From: Bettongia penicillata ogilbyi
Taxonomy: Eukaryota; Chordata; Mammalia; Diprotodontia; Potoroidae
Direction: 5' to 3'
Length of the DNA: 64,000 nt
Assembly (NCBI GenBank): GCA_023548195.1
Contig: JAJHZJ010000335.1
Span: 6,689,677-6,753,676 of the forward strand
The notes under the pieces are model-generated. The model worked only from the letters and a program-made list of their open reading frames with translations, had not been told where the DNA came from and did not search any database. Each line of letters opens with the position of its first letter. Within the stretch, counting starts at the first letter, position 1. A program made the translations under genes and the position numbers. Shown here in pieces: positions 21,906-32,245 of this stretch.

Positions 21906-22190
21906 CTGCTCTTCCCTCGGCCTCCCCTTGACCCGTGACCCTTGGTCTCCCAGCAGCCCCGCGTTCCCTGGGCCCCCTTCCTTGGGGCTCGGGGGCGGGA
22001 CCTCTCCGGCCCCACCCGCCTGGGGACTGTGGGCGAGCCAGGCCCTTCTCTGGACCCGAGTTTATAGAATGGCGGACCTAGTGGCGAGCATGATGATAAT
22101 GACTGTATTAATAACGGTGTGACCTTAGCCAGAATTTCTAGAGCGCCCCTGAAGATCGATGCAGAGAGGGAATGATAGATCGATGACCGA

Positions 22191-22835
22191 GCAACTGATG
22201 GATGATGGATGGATGGATGGATGGATGGATGGATGGATGGATGGATGGATGGATGATGGATGGGTGGGTGGGTTTGTGGATGATGGATGGGAGGGTGGGT
22301 GCGTGGATGGATGGATGGATGGGTGGGTGGGTGGACGATGGATGGATGGATGGATGGGCGGGTGGATGGATGGATGGATGATGGATGGATGGATGGATGG
22401 GTGGGTGGAAGGATGGATGGATGATGGGTGGGTGGGTTGGTGGATGGATGATGGGTGGGTGGGTTGGTGGATGGATGGGTGGGTGGGTGGATGGATGGAT
22501 GGATGATGGGTGAGTGGGTTGGTGGATGGATGGGTGGGTGGGTGGATGGATGATGGATGGGTGGGTGGATGGATGGGTGGATGATGGATGGGTGGATGGA
22601 TGGGTGGGTGGGTGGATGGATGGATGGATGATGGGTGAGTGGGTTGGTGGATGGATGGGTGGGTGGGTGGATGGATGGATGGATGATGGATGGGTGGGTG
22701 GATGGATGGGTGGATGATGGATGGGTGGATGGATAGATGGGTGGGTGGATGGATGAATAAACAGGTAGATAAGTAAATGGATGGATGGATTAACAGAAAG
22801 ATAAATGGATGGGTGGATTAACAGATAGATGATAG
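22191..22835. repeat. TGGA/TGGG microsatellite with higher-order pattern
   Basis: About 640 bp of tetranucleotide repeat mixes tgga, tggg and tgatgga interruptions. A compound unit beginning ggatgatgggtgagtggg recurs at 22,501 and 22,626, about 125 bp apart. The frames of 115 and 67 codons rich in Met-Asp-Gly-Trp are artefacts. The right end decays into tagataagtaaatgg-type text. Confidence 0.95.
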
Positions 22836-22849
22836 TGTCTCACTCGAGC

Positions 22850-23105
22850 CTTGCAAGAGCCCTGTGAAATAAATGCTGATATTATTCCAATTTTACAGAT
22901 GGTAAAACTGAGGCCTTGAGAGGTTAAGTAATTGTTTTGGAGTCATACAACCAGTAAGTGGCTGAGGTAGGACTTGAATTCAGGTCTGTGGTTCTGGATC
23001 GCACCAATTGATCAACATTTATTAAATGCTTACTATATACCAAGCAGTGTGCTAAACACTAAGGATACAAAGAAGGGAAATACAGTTCCTGATCTCAAGG
23101 AGCTT
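22850..23105 (-). repeat. Antisense CORE-SINE followed by antisense L2 3' end
   Basis: Positions 22,850-22,985 include 'caattttacagatggtaaaa' and 'aggtaggacttgaattcagg'. Positions 22,995-23,105 include 'caacatttattaaatgctta' and 'gatctcaaggagcttacag'. Confidence 0.7.
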
Positions 23106-23585
23106 ACAGACTTGCTGCTGTTAAATTTTTCTTTTTTTGTTTGATTATCTTCCCCCTGGAGCAATCAAGGCAGAGGCCTAAGGCATTTTGTTGGTATGTG
23201 CATATGTATATGTATGGCCTTCAGGCTAGGAGAAGTTTTTACATGTTTACAGTTATTTAACCCTGTAGAAACTATTCTTAGCTTGTTGGTAGCACAGAAA
23301 CAAAAACAGGCCCTGTGTAGTTTGCTGTCCTCTGTATTGGAGGAGAAGAAATGGCTGATGAGAAGTGATCTGGGTTATGTAGACACAGAAAGGGAATCCA
23401 AGAAGGTTAATCAGAGGCCATAAGTAGTCAGAGGAAAAAAATGGCATAGCAGGGAGTTTACCTTCATTCTGTATGACCAGTGAGGTAGAAGATTGTCCTC
23501 TGCTGAAAAAAGGGAGAGTTAGACTCAGCTTTTTTCCTTCTCTCAATCCTCATCCTTCTTGAGCTTTCTGCAGCCTTTGCCTTTC
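23106..23585. other. Unassigned sequence
   Basis: Overlapping frames of 75 (plus) and 97 (minus) codons have no recognisable domains. No repeat name can be given. Confidence 0.3.
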
Positions 23586-23589
23586 CAGA

Positions 23590-24770
23590 CTTTCCTACCT
23601 ATTGGATCATTCCTCAAACTCCTTTGCTTTATCTTCATCCAGGTCATGCCCAAGGCTCTGTCTTAGACCTTTTCCTGTACGGTTGCACTCAGTCAGCTTA
23701 TCAGCTCCCATGAATTCAATGATCATTTCTATGCTGATGATTCTCAGATCTGTTTGTCTGGTCCTAACCTTTCTGCACTTCCAGCTTCCTAGTGGACATC
23801 TCAAACTGGATGTCTGTCCCCTAGAAATCTCAAACATATCCAAAACTCAACTCATTATCTTACCCCCAAGCTTTCCCCACTTGCAGACTCTTTTTATTCT
23901 GTTGAGGGTATCGCCATCCCCTCAAATACCCAGGCACACAATTTAGGTATCATCTTCAATTCCTTACTCTTACCCACCATATTTAATCAGTTGTTAATTT
24001 CTCTTGTTTCTGTCTTCATTATAATCACCCTCCTTGATGTGTCCTTTTCCCATGGTGCAGGCCTTCATCACATCATCCCTAAACTATTGCAATAGCCTAT
24101 TAGTTGGTCCCCTTGCCTCAATTCTCCCCAAACTCCAATCCATCTGCCACTTAGTGGTCAAACTGATCTTAAAGCTCCGATCTAACTATATCACCTACCC
24201 CTCTCCCTCTCATTTAGTAAACTCCAGTTTTCTCCCTGTCGCCTCTAGGGAAAAAATATAAAATATTTAGTTTTTAAAAAACCTTTATAACCTGACCCCT
24301 TCTTACTTTATTCAGTTTTCTTACATTTTATGCCCCTCCATACATTCTGTATTAGTGTCCAGTGACATTGTCCTCACTGCTGCTCATCACAAAGGACACT
24401 CTCATCCCCCAACTCTACCCATTTTCACTGGTTGTCCCCCATGCCTAGAGCTTTCTTCCTCCTCATCTCTGCCTCCTGGCTTCTTTCTCTTCATGTAAGT
24501 CTCAGTTAAAGTCCCAGTCTTTACTGGAATTGCAAGGAGCCTTTCCCATTTCTTTTTAATCTTAGTGCCTTCCCTCTGATACTATCCCCAATTAATCCTG
24601 TATTTTTTAAATCTCATCTGTACTTCGTTGTTTGCATGTTGCGTCTCATGTTAGACTATGAGCTCCCTGAGAGCAGGAACAGTTGTTTGCTTTTGTATCT
24701 CTGATCCTTAGTACAATGCCTGGTATGTAGTAGGTGATTAATAAAAACTTGTTGACGGGCTGATTGATGA
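23590..24770 (+). mobile_element. L2 LINE, long sense remnant
   Basis: Landmarks in order are 'cagcttatcagctcccatga', 'ctgatgattctcagatctg', 'aaaactcaactcattatctt', 'taaactattgcaatagccta', 'gttgtcccccatgcctaga' and the terminal 'gtagtaggtgattaataaaa'. The frame from 23,602 is broken after about 110 codons. It is one of the longest L2 remnants here. Confidence 0.8.
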
Positions 24771-24809
24771 CCAAAGGTCCCTCCCAGCTCTTAATCCATG
24801 TATTAAGTG

Positions 24810-25009
24810 AGGTTTTTCTTAACCCTGGGTCCACAGATAGATTTCAGGGGTATCTGTTAATTTGCTAGTTTTCCCCCAATATTTTGATAACTATTTCAAT
24901 ATAATTGGTTTCCTTTGTATTCCTCTGTGCTTTATGCATTTTAAAAACATTATTCTGGAGATTGATCCATAGGTTTCACTAGACTGTCAAAAAAGATTAA
25001 GAAGCCCTG
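24810..25009 (+). mobile_element. hAT-type non-autonomous element, copy 3
   Basis: It starts 'aggtttttcttaaccctggg' and ends 'aagattaagaagccctg', an imperfect inverted pair. It carries the same interior as copies 1 and 2 ('aaaacattattctggagat', 'ataggtttcactagactg'). The flanking octamers tattaagt and ttttaaat match at 6 of 8 positions. Confidence 0.6.
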
Positions 25010-25019
25010 TTTTAAATTC

Positions 25020-25915
25020 TCTTGGTGATTTCATTGACTCCTGTGGATTTGAGTCTCTCAGATCACTACATCCATTCCTTAGTTCCTGTTCCATACCTTG
25101 AACTGCCAGTTGGACATCTATTTACCCTATGGTTATCTCAAACCCAACTTGTCCAAAACTTATTGCTTCCCCGCTAAGCCTGTCCCTCCTAACTGCTTTG
25201 TATCTGTGGACAGCACCATATGCCTTCATTCACTTTGACAACCTTTCAGATACGCTAACCTCTTCCTTCTCCCTTAGTCTCCAAATCTAATCAGTTGCCT
25301 CCATGACCTGTTTTACAGCTGCCGTGTCTTCTCTCCTGGGGTCTCTGGGCCAGTTCAGATTCTTGCTAATTTTCACCTGGATTATTGTAACAACTTCCTA
25401 ACTGGATTCCGGTTTCTTCCTTCTCCTCTCCATTCACCACAAAAGCTGCCCAAGTAACCTTTCCAAACTAAAAGTCCCTGCTCAAGAACTTTCTGGGAAG
25501 GGTTGTCTTCTTCCTTGTTGATTCTAGAATAACACCCAAACTTATCAGCCTGGCATTCGAGGTTCTTCACCTTGTTCCTGCCTTCTCCCCTCACACGCTC
25601 CGTTCCAGCCAAATTTGCCATTCCCCAAACTCCAAACTCCATCTCCTAAGTCCAGCCCCGTGCCCAGAATGTGCTCTGACCCGAAGAAGCTTCCCTCTAG
25701 GCTCAGTCTGGGCCAGCTCCTGTAGGAAACTTCTTATCTCACTGGTTGTTTGTGCTCATTCCTCACACTGCCATCTTTGTTTTTGACTCGTGTGTATTAC
25801 AGTCTCCCAGTAGGATGTAAGCTCTGCAAGGAGATTTTTAATTTTCCTTTGGTATCTGCAATGTCTACCTAGCACAGTTCAGTGCTTTGTATATAATAAA
25901 TAGTTTTTAGAGTAG
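25020..25915 (+). mobile_element. L2 LINE, sense remnant
   Basis: 'tttcattgactcctgtggat', 'gttggacatctatttaccct', 'acctggattattgtaacaac' and the end 'tacagtctcccagtaggatg' follow L2 ORF2 to the 3' end. It is more diverged than the neighbour at 23,590. Confidence 0.7.
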
Positions 25916-26355
25916 ATTGAATTTTACTCCAGCTCTGACACACTGTGTTCTGAAGTCCCTTATAGTTCTAATAGTCTATGATCCTGTAAAATAAAGATGA
26001 ATAACCGGTGTGATCAATCTGTCAACAGTTTGTGCTTTTTTCCATCCTGACTTGTGGTTTCAGTGCCAGGACTTTAGGTTATACATCTAGAGAGCTGCCT
26101 GGGGCCATTAAGAAGTCAAGTCATACCCAGAATCACAAGACCAATATGTATCCTAGGCAGGACTTGAACTCAGACCTTCCTGACTGAGGTCAACTTTCCT
26201 CTAAATTTTCTCTAGTACATGTATGTCTTGAAGGTAGAAACCTTATTCAAGTGACTTTGTCGTTTGATAAAAGTTACAGTGGAGTGGTCAGATATTACTC
26301 TCTTGTTAGGATTTTCAAAGAGCCAGGTTCAGCATGATAAAGTGATTTTGTGGCC
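25916..26355. other. SINE tail traces, otherwise unassigned
   Basis: A SINE-tail text at 25,925-25,985 and an antisense CORE-SINE at 26,100-26,195 ('gcaggacttgaactcagacc') are visible. Nothing else is recognised. Confidence 0.4.
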
Positions 26356-27034
26356 TAATAAAAAGACTCCAATTTGTTTAAGTGCCCCTCCCAAATGACC
26401 AACTGCCAGGTGGATGTTGGGCCTGGCATAGAGGCTTCAACTCTCCAGACATTCTCTGGAGCTCTCTCTGACAAAAGCGGAGCAGCTACTAACCTCTGGA
26501 CATGCCTTAGTGATAATCTGATTCATCATAAAGTGGAGAAACTTACAAGGGGAAATTCTGTTCTGGTTATGATTCTTACTAACACAAAAGAACTAATTAC
26601 TGGGTTGGAAATGATGGGAACCTTGGTGGGGGGATGTGACTGCTTCATGATGGAGTTTATAATAGAGGAAAGTACAATTGGGAATAGTCTAGATTTGGGA
26701 AAAGCAGATTTCAGTTGACTCATAGGAAACATAGCTCAGATACCATAGAATAAAATGGTTCATGGGAAATTGGCCCAGGAGGAATGGGAAAAGCTCCAAA
26801 ATGAAATACTGATGCCATAAAGGAAAGCAATTTTAGCAAGGAGGAGCAATGGGATTTATCTGAAGAGACCAGTGTGAATGCTCATGGAACTCACTGACTT
26901 AGATTTAATGTGCAAAGCCAGATACGAGGTAACAGAAGAATATAAAAGCATGGCAGGATTGTGTAAACACAGTGCCCAGGATGTTAAAACTCTGAAACTA
27001 GGGAAAGAGAAAATGGACAACAAAAAGTAATATT

Positions 27035-27196
27035 ATTTGTAGCAATTTCAGTTTTGCAAAGCACTTTGCAAGTATTTTATCTCATTTACTCAACACAACA
27101 ACCCTGGAAGGTAGTTTCTATTACTAAGGCTGGATTTGAACTCAGATCTTCTTGGCTATTGGTCTGGCATTCTATCCATGTGCTACCTCTCTGTCT
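27035..27196 (-). repeat. CORE-SINE inside the CR1 remnant
   Basis: 'ttttgcaaagcactttgcaa', 'aggctggatttgaactcag' and 'tctggcattctatccatgtg' give an antisense CORE-SINE. Confidence 0.65.
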
Positions 27197-28669
27197 AAGA
27201 AAAGATGTTTTTATGTATTTGGAGAGAAAAAGGATAAAAAAAAAGATAATACTTTTACTCGTGCTAATGGGACAATGATAATGGACAACAAAGAAGAGAC
27301 AAAGCTACTCATTTCTTATTTTGCTTCTCTTTTCTTTACACTGGAAATGACAGACCCAACATGACTTATTAAGGATTGGATACCCAAGAGAAGGAAGGAG
27401 GTTATAGGAGAACATTTTGCTGTCAATGATGGATTCATCACCTGGCTCAATTGAAATACAACCTTGGGTCCTGAAAGAACTGGAAGATGTGCCTTCTAAG
27501 TCATCATCCATGATATCTAAAGGATGAAAATTGAGAGAGGTCCCGCTAGAATAGAGAAGGGCAAATACTGTCCCATTTTTCAAAAAGGGTGAAGAGAACA
27601 GTCTATAAATTATAGGCCAATAAGCTTGACTTGGATTACTGGGAAAATTCTAGAAAAGATCATTAAAGAATTGGTTGGTGAACATCTAGGAAGGTGACTA
27701 TGAAGAACAAACCTACTTTCATCAATAATAGAACATACCTGACCAACCTCACATCCCTTTGTGATGGGCAAACTGGTGGATGAGGAGAGTACTATGGATA
27801 TAGTTTATCTGGATTTTGTCAAAGGTTTTTCGTTTATTTTTTTTTAATATAAATTTATTTATTTAAATTTTTACATTCATTTTCACAAAATTTTGGGTTC
27901 CAAATTTTCTCCCCTTTTATCCCCTCCCCCCACCTCAATGCACCGAGCATTCTAATTTTCCCTATCACCAATCTGCCCTCTCTTCTATCATCCCTCCCTT
28001 CTCTTCTCCCCCTCTTCTCTTTTGTCCTGTAGGGCCAGATGACTTTCTATTCCCCATTAACTGTATTTCTTATTTCCTAGTAGCAACAACAATACTCAAC
28101 AGTTGTTCCTAAAACTTTGAGTTCCAAATTCTCCTCATCCCTCCCTCCCCACCCATTCCCTTTGGGCAGGCAGGCAATTCAATATAGGCCCTATCTGTGT
28201 AGTTTTGCAAATGGCTTCGAGGAGAGTCGTGTTGTGCAAGACTACCTGTATTTCCCTCCATCCTATCCTGCCCCCCATTGTATCTATTCTGTCTTTTGAT
28301 CCTGTCCCTCCCCGAGTGTTGACTTCAAATTGCTCCCTTCTCCCATTGCCCTCCCTTCCATCATCCCCCCCACCCTGCTTATCTCCTTCTCCCCCACTTT
28401 CCTGTATTGTAAGATAGGTTTTCATACCAAAATGAGTGTGCATTTTCTTCCTTCCTTTAGTCGAATGTGATGAGGGTAAACTTCTTGTTTTCTTCTCAGC
28501 TCTCCTCTTTTTCCCTCCACTAAAAAGTCTCCTGCTTGCCTCTTGAATGAGATATAATTTACCTCATTCCATTTCACCCTCTTTCCTCCCACTACATTTC
28601 TCTCTCACCATTTACCTTAATTTCTTTTGAGATATGGTCCCATCCTATTCAATTCACTCTGTGCTCTCT

Positions 28670-28755
28670 GTCTCTGTATGTGTGTGCATGTGTGTATGTG
28701 TGTGTGCATGCATGCGTGTACATGTGTGTGTATATGTGTATGTGTGTGTGTGGTC
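28670..28755. repeat. TG-rich microsatellite in the HAL1 3' UTR
   Basis: Runs of tgtg broken by catgcatgcg-type text. A shorter version exists at the same place in the second HAL1 copy (53,505-53,525). Confidence 0.8.
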
Positions 28756-28886
28756 CCACCAACTACCCAGATACTGAAAAACTTTAAGAGTTACAAATAT
28801 TGTCTTTCCATGTAGGAATGTAAACAGTTCACTTTTGGTAAGTCCCTTATGACTTCTCTTTGCTGTTTACTTTTTCATGCTTCTTC

Positions 28887-29813
28887 TCATTCTTGTGTTT
28901 GAAAGACAAATTTTCTTTTCAGCTCTGGTCTTTTCATCAAGAATGCTTGAAAGTCCTCTGTTTCATTGAAAGACCATATTTTCCCTTGAAGTATTATACT
29001 CAGTTTAGCTGGGTAGGTGATTCTTGGTTTGAGTCCTAGTTCCTTTGACTTCTGGAATATCCTATTCCACGCCCTTCGATCCCTTAATGTAGAAGCTGCT
29101 AGATCTTGAGTTATCCTGATTGTATTTCCACAATACTGGAATTGTTTCTTTCTAGCTGCTTGCAATATTTTCTTCTTGACCTGGGAATTCTGGAATTTGG
29201 CCACAGTGTTCCTAGGAGGTTCTCTTTTTGGATCTCTTTCAGGCAGTGATCGATGGATTCTTTCAATACTTATTTTGCCCTCTGGTTGTAGAATATCAGG
29301 GCAGTTTTCCTTGATAATTTCATGGAAAATGATGTCTAGGCTCTTTTTTTGATCATGACTTTCAGGTAGTCCCATAATTTTTAAATTGTCTCTCCTGGAT
29401 CTATTTTCCAGGTCAGTTGTTTTTCCCATGAGATATTTCACATTCTCTTCCATTTTTTCATTCTTTTGGTTTTGTTTTGTGATTTCTTGGTTTCTCAGAA
29501 ACTCATTAGCCTCCATCTGTTCCATTCTAATTTTGAGAGAACTATTATCTTCAGTGAGCTTTTGAATCTCTTTTTCCATTTGGCTAATTCTGCTATTGAA
29601 AGCATTCTTCTCATCATTGGCTTTTTGAACCTCTTTTACCAATTGAGTGAGCCTATTTTTCAAGGTGTTATTTACTTCAGCATTTTTTTGGGTCTCCTTT
29701 ACCAAGGTATTGACCTGTTTTTCATGCTTTTCTTGCATCTCTCTCATTTCTCTTCCCAGTTTTTCCTCCACCTGTCTAACTTGATTTTCAAAATCCTTTT
29801 TGAGCTCTTCCAT
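28887..29813 (-). CDS. ORF1 protein (ORF1p) of a HAL1-like element, 308 residues, intact
   Basis: This is an L1-type ORF1 protein, an RNA-binding chaperone that forms trimers and coats its own RNA. Residues 1 to about 135 are a Lys/Glu-rich coiled coil with heptads (MEELKKDFENQV, then RMEQMEANEFL). From about 140 an RRM-type domain starts with the signature RRDNLKIMGLPES. The C-terminal domain includes RAWNRIFQKSKELGLKPRI and YPAKLSIILQGK. No stop or frameshift interrupts it, in contrast to every other LINE frame in this window. The start was taken at the ATG before EELKKD. A second frame at 29,929-29,744 overlaps this start and may encode an N-terminal extension in another frame. The length is somewhat below that of human ORF1p. 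Confidence 0.8.
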   Translation of the reverse strand: MEELKKDFENQVRQVEEKLGREMREMQEKHEKQVNTLVKETQKNAEVNNTLKNRLTQLVKEVQKANDEKNAFNSRISQMEKEIQKLTEDNSSLKIRMEQMEANEFLRNQEITKQNQKNEKMEENVKYLMGKTTDLENRSRRDNLKIMGLPESHDQKKSLDIIFHEIIKENCPDILQPEGKISIERIHRSLPERDPKREPPRNTVAKFQNSQVKKKILQAARKKQFQYCGNTIRITQDLAASTLRDRRAWNRIFQKSKELGLKPRITYPAKLSIILQGKIWSFNETEDFQAFLMKRPELKRKFVFQTQE

Positions 29814-30134
29814 GGCCTGAGCCCATGAACATCCACCTGGGATGTCTGGGATACAGAGGCCCCGACCTCCACGTCTTTCCCTGATGGTAAGAATTGTTCC
29901 TTGTCATCAGAATTGAAAGGTGGGAACATCTATACCCCATCAGAGTAGCTTTCTATAGTCTTATTTTTCTTCCTTTTTTTTGGCATTTTCCCAGCCAGTT
30001 ACTTGACTTCTGAGATTCCTCTGCACCCCCGCCTAGATCGCCCAGCTAGTGCTTGGGGTCTGAGATTCAAATGGGCTTTCTGTGGCAGGAGCGGCTGCTA
30101 TTCAATGTGAGCTTAAGTTCTGGTACTTGGGTGA

Positions 30135-30275
30135 GGGCAGGGCCGCCTCCCAGGCTCAGTTCCCTCAGGGGCTTTATGCAGAGACCTTCAGTATTGGAGC
30201 AGGTGGGGGCAGGGCCATCTCCCAGGCTCAGTCCCCTCAGGGGGTTTATGCAGAGACCTTTGGTAATGGCCCTGA
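30135..30275 (-). repeat. 72-bp tandem repeat in the HAL1 5' UTR
   Basis: 'gggcagggcc' at 30,135 and 30,207 starts two near-copies with the shared words 'tctcccaggctcagt' (first copy 'cctcccaggctcagt'), 'tttatgcagagacctt' and the ccctcaggggg region. A repeated unit in the promoter region recalls the monomer promoters of some rodent L1 families. Confidence 0.7.
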
Positions 30276-30974
30276 ACTTCTGCCTGCTGCTCTGGGAGTT
30301 CCGGGCCACTGCTGCTGCCTCTGCTGCTGCCTCCCAAGGGGGCCTGAGTCACAGAGACACCCCGCTCCCCTCTCGGCCAGCCCAGACATCTCTCTCACTG
30401 ATCTGTAGCGCCTGTGGGCGGAGGGACCTTCCCGGCCGCCAGAGGTTCCATCCCTGAAGCCTGCTCGGATCTTCTCCTCTGGGGCCACATGGCCAGGGCA
30501 GCACAGGGGTGGGCTCCACTGTCCGGAGTGCGACGGACCCCTGGGGGCAGCTCTCCAGGGCTCTCTGGAATGGCAATCTTTTCCACTGTGTTTCTGTGCG
30601 CCTTGCAGTGCTCCAGAATTTGTGGGGAGTTCTTTTTGCAGGAAATATATGGGCTGTGGGTTAGGAGCTAGCATACGTGAGTCTTTCTACTCCACCATCT
30701 TGGCTCCTCCCCGTTTATTTTTTACAAAGTATAGTGTCTCATATGCTATGCATATGGAGAAGATGAAATGATATGGGTTAGATGATAATATAATCAGATG
30801 GAATCAGAATTGCTTGGATGATCAGACCCAAAGAATCACAGTTCATGGTTCATTGTTAACATGGCAGCAGGTCTTCAGTGGAGTACCCAATGGAACCTAC
30901 TTGGCCTGTGCTGTTTAACATTCATGTTAGTGATTTGGAAAAAGCACAACTTTGCAGCAAACACATAGCTGGAT

Positions 30975-31190
30975 GGGATAGCTGTTGGTGGTCCTTCATT
31001 CTCGAAGAGAACCAATGACTTTATGAAGGGGATGTCTTGGCTTGCAAATGCATTGAGTTTAAGTGAGGAGGGCTGTACAAAGTCAACAGCCTCACTGTCT
31101 TCTCCAAAGCCATCTGGGTCCAGTGCCAAGATGTTGATCAGGATGACTGGAGATGGTCCTGGATGAAGTGGGAGACCTTGACCTATCTCA
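30975..31190 (-). repeat. RTE-tailed SINE, antisense, inside the CR1 remnant
   Basis: 'ggtccttcattctcgaagag', 'gtgaggagggctgtacaaag' and 'gatcaggatgactggagatg' give the antisense RTE-type tail that is also seen at 56,146-56,452. Confidence 0.65.
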
Positions 31191-31954
31191 GGTAAAGTCT
31201 AAGACACTAGATGACAGGAGGAGGATCCAAAAGGATCTTGATAGACCAGCAGTTGGGCTGAATCTAATAGAATCAAATTCAGTGGGGATAAAGACTTATA
31301 TTTGGGTACAAAAAATCAACTCCACAAATATAATATGAGGAAATCACAGGTGGCCAGTTATTCTGAAGAAGGATCTTATCTTCAAACTTGCTATGAGTGA
31401 GCAGTGTGACAGCATGAGGAGAGGCATAGCTGCCAGGAATTGGGAGGTGGTCATCTGAGCGAACTTTATCGTTTAAGACCTCTTCTGGAGTATCGTATGC
31501 AGTCCTGGTTACCATAGTTTAAGAAAGATGTTGATAAGCTAGACAATAGGCCTTCATCATAATGGTGAAGCGCCTTTAGTCCATTATATATGAGGATCAG
31601 TTGAAAGAACTGGAGGATGCTTAGTTGGGAGAAGAGAAGACTTGGGGGGTGGGGAACATAATAGCTATTTTCAAATATTTGAAGGGCTGCCATGTGGAAG
31701 AAGGATTGGCCTTTATTATTTCCAACCTCAGCGAGTAAAACCAAAGAGGTAAGTTTAGGCTCAAGGTCCGGAAACTCTTGATGACCTTAAAGCTCTCCTA
31801 AAGTGGTGATCACTTGCTTCAAGAGGGGCTGCTTTCCTACTACTTGGAGACCTTTAGGCAGAGAATGGATACCCATTTATCAAGGATAAATGATAATTTA
31901 TCAAGTGGTCACTGAGGTCCTCTCCCAATGCTCGAATTATGTGATACTTGTGTA

Positions 31955-32245
31955 ACCTTGGACAAATCACTTAATTCGAAAAATTAAGTTGCAAGGCATG
32001 CTCTTGATGTGGGGATATAGAAACAAAAAGTTTATATCCCCTATCTTTGAAAATCTCCTCGTGGGGTAAAGCAGTTGGGAATCCTACATGTAGATGGATA
32101 AGGAAAATAAAGTAGGGTATGTGGGGGTATTTTGTTAGCTTTTCTGGGCTTCAATTTTGTGAATTGTAACATGAGGAGATTAGGTTATTTGACTCCTAAA
32201 GTTCTTTCCAGGTCTAGACCTTATCACACTGTGCCTTCTTTTAGT
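31955..32245 (+). repeat. CORE-SINE split by unassigned sequence
   Basis: 'gtaaccttggacaaatcact' (31,955) and 'gggcttcaattttgtgaatt' (32,148), followed by 'gttctttccaggtctagacc', are two parts of one SINE. The 150 bp between them are not identified. Confidence 0.45.

Larger units (their letters stand above)
21263..22060. promoter_or_regulatory. CpG island, probable promoter of a minus-strand gene
   Basis: CpG density rises sharply for about 800 bp, with GC-box-like words (ggggcgggg, ccccgcctc) throughout. This is the only such island in the window. The long open frames inside it (for example 225 codons on plus) are expected in GC-rich DNA that lacks stops and are not genes. The best directional evidence points to transcription on the minus strand (see the core promoter and the first exon). 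A bidirectional promoter is possible. Confidence 0.8.
27844..30711 (-). mobile_element. Full-length HAL1-like (half-L1) retrotransposon
   Basis: The element sits in a CR1 remnant and is bounded by cgtttattttttt at about 27,831-27,843 and cgtttatttttta at 30,712-30,724. Minus-strand order is a 5' end GGGGAGGAGCCAAGATGG at 30,711, a GC-rich 5' UTR of about 0.9 kb, ORF1 (29,813-28,887), then about 1.0 kb of 3' UTR and an A-rich tail. No ORF2 lies between. The same ORF1-to-3'-UTR junction occurs in the copy at 52,683-54,595, so the lack of ORF2 is a family property and not a private deletion. Half-L1 families are known in mammals, opossum included. It must borrow reverse transcriptase from L1. 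An alternative is an L1 family deletion derivative of more recent origin. Confidence 0.75.
26360..31950 (+). mobile_element. CR1/L3 LINE, long sense remnant with three later insertions
   Basis: Endonuclease-to-3'-end text of a CR1-clade LINE is spread over 26,360-27,034, 27,197-27,830, 30,712-30,974 and 31,191-31,950. In translation one sees the endonuclease segment VLVMILTNTKELITG, the linker LLISYFASLF, the reverse-transcriptase segment YRPISLTWITGKILE (near 27,620), and after the HAL1 insertion LFNIHVSDLEK (near 30,915). The 3' end reads 'cactgaggtcctctcccaat'. Stops and frameshifts are frequent. It was interrupted by a CORE-SINE (27,035-27,196), a HAL1 (27,844-30,711) and an RTE-tailed SINE (30,975-31,190). 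Confidence 0.8.

Noticed and set aside
21261..21938. 225-codon plus-strand open frame and 114-148-codon companions in the CpG island
   Set aside because: Pro/Arg/Gly-rich frames in all phases are expected where GC-rich DNA lacks stops. They overlap the promoter motifs and have no domain.
22069..22122. ATGGCGGAC start on the plus strand (MADLVASM...)
   Set aside because: The context is good but the frame stops after 17 codons, and the nearest donor-like site (ACG|GTGTGA) is weak. A bidirectional promoter remains possible but is unsupported.
22159..22717. Met-Asp-Gly-Trp repeat proteins of 115 and 67 codons
   Set aside because: They are translations of a tetranucleotide microsatellite.
30053..30674. 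Several 75-142-codon frames on both strands in the GC-rich block
   Set aside because: They fall in the HAL1 5' UTR and have no L1-like domain.
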